From the NCBI GenBank assembly GCA_002005505.1, contig KV908354.1:662268-687267 (forward strand): a stretch of 25,000 bases of DNA. Direction: 5' to 3'. This document shows, in pieces, positions 24,564 through 25,000 of the stretch. The stretch comes from Botryococcus braunii (Eukaryota > Chlorophyta > Trebouxiophyceae). A program made the translations under genes and the position numbers. Positions within the stretch are counted from its first letter, which is position 1. Each line of letters starts with the position of its first letter. The notes under the pieces were generated by a model, which saw only the letters and a program-made list of their open reading frames with translations, had not been told where the DNA came from and made no database searches.

Positions 24564-25000
24564 TCGGACCCGAGTCGGGCCGGGTGACCCGACCAGGGTT
24601 GAATCGACAAGCGGGATTGGAACCCACCTCAATTCTTAGTCCTCTAAAAAAGGCTTCCTACCCATACATGGGTTTTTTGGTTCATTATTTTATTGAGTCC
24701 ACAAGTGCATGGTGAACAGTAGTTGTTTCGAAGTCGCGACTCCGACCCATAGTTTAAGCGAACCATAGTTTAAGGCCGTCGTCCACGTATTCCTGGTAAG
24801 TGCGTTGCTTTCCAATTATTCAGGGTTCAGATTTATTCTTTGGGTTTACATGTGCTCCTGTTGACAATAACAAAATGGGCTGTGGGTTTCCTGCGTTGGG
24901 TACACTGGTGGATCTAAACCCTTGAGAGCTAATGTACCCAATTTAGATATACATTATGAGTGATGTATAGCGAACCTAGGCTTTTTGGATAATTTTCAGG
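24564..25000. other. no gene; GC hairpin and T-arm-like motif
   Basis: GTCGGG-CCGGGTGA-CCCGAC forms a GC hairpin near 24574-24593. On the minus strand GGTGGGTTCCAATCCCGC (about 24611-24628) looks like a tRNA T-arm, but no full cloverleaf could be built. CCATAGTTTAAG is duplicated at 24748-24759 and 24765-24776. Confidence 0.45.

Noticed and set aside
24600..24660. tRNA gene on the minus strand
   Set aside because: Only a T-arm-like core (GGTTCCAATCC) is visible; no paired acceptor stem, D-arm or anticodon arm could be built.

Overview
This is a stretch of a nuclear eukaryotic genome. It has a spliced gene with GT..AG introns, a full-length LTR retrotransposon, decayed non-LTR retroelement pieces and many long CA/GT and GA/CT microsatellites. 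There is no prokaryotic gene organisation. The gene (a PQQ-type sugar/sorbosone dehydrogenase with many introns), the chromodomain-bearing Ty3/gypsy element and possible TGTAA poly(A) signals in its LTR would fit a green alga (chlorophyte or prasinophyte). That assignment is an inference at modest confidence.

Layout. 1-4.5 kb (+): the 3' half of a sugar dehydrogenase gene. It was rebuilt as at least six exons (167-245, 808-930, 1557-1702, 2203-2372, 3441-3498, 4239-4342) plus a probable scrap of an earlier exon at 1-11. Every junction keeps phase, and the conserved family blocks appear in the expected order. The introns are filled with simple repeats and a ~73 bp minisatellite. The 3' terminus is unclear because coding-like sequence continues in two other frames up to about 4583.

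4.6-11.7 kb: mostly anonymous DNA with short tandem duplications, a CA microsatellite at 7.7 kb and one weak minus-strand coding candidate near 10.8 kb.

11.7-14.7 kb: a 73 bp tail of a non-LTR retroelement, about 1.4 kb of GA-repeat arrays with a duplicated spacer, a perfect 24 bp palindrome and a 24 bp x 3 tandem repeat.

14690-20765 (-): a complete, very recent Ty3/gypsy chromovirus. Its 226 bp LTRs differ at one base. It has a 5 bp target duplication (ATATT), a primer-binding site, a polypurine tract, gag with a zinc knuckle, and pol with protease, RT, RNase H and integrase. The integrase tail and chromodomain lie in a -1 shifted frame. Gag and pol share one frame and are separated by a single UAA stop. 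Removing the element restores an 18 bp perfect palindrome at the insertion site.

20.8-25 kb: AT-rich tandem repeats, a GA array at 21.7 kb, a dense nest of inverted repeats at 22.69-22.82 kb, a frameshifted 3' part of a non-LTR retrotransposon on the minus strand (about 22.95-24.27 kb), and a nested inverted repeat at 24.5 kb.

How the parts relate: the only host gene supported is the dehydrogenase. The rest is repeat-driven. One retroelement family appears as a long relic (23-24.3 kb) and as short tails near 11.75 kb and possibly 13.3 kb, and a second, unrelated chromovirus looks recently mobile. I did not find a convincing new defence or biosynthetic system. The most unusual points are the retrotransposon's reading-frame layout and target site, and the nested inverted repeats.
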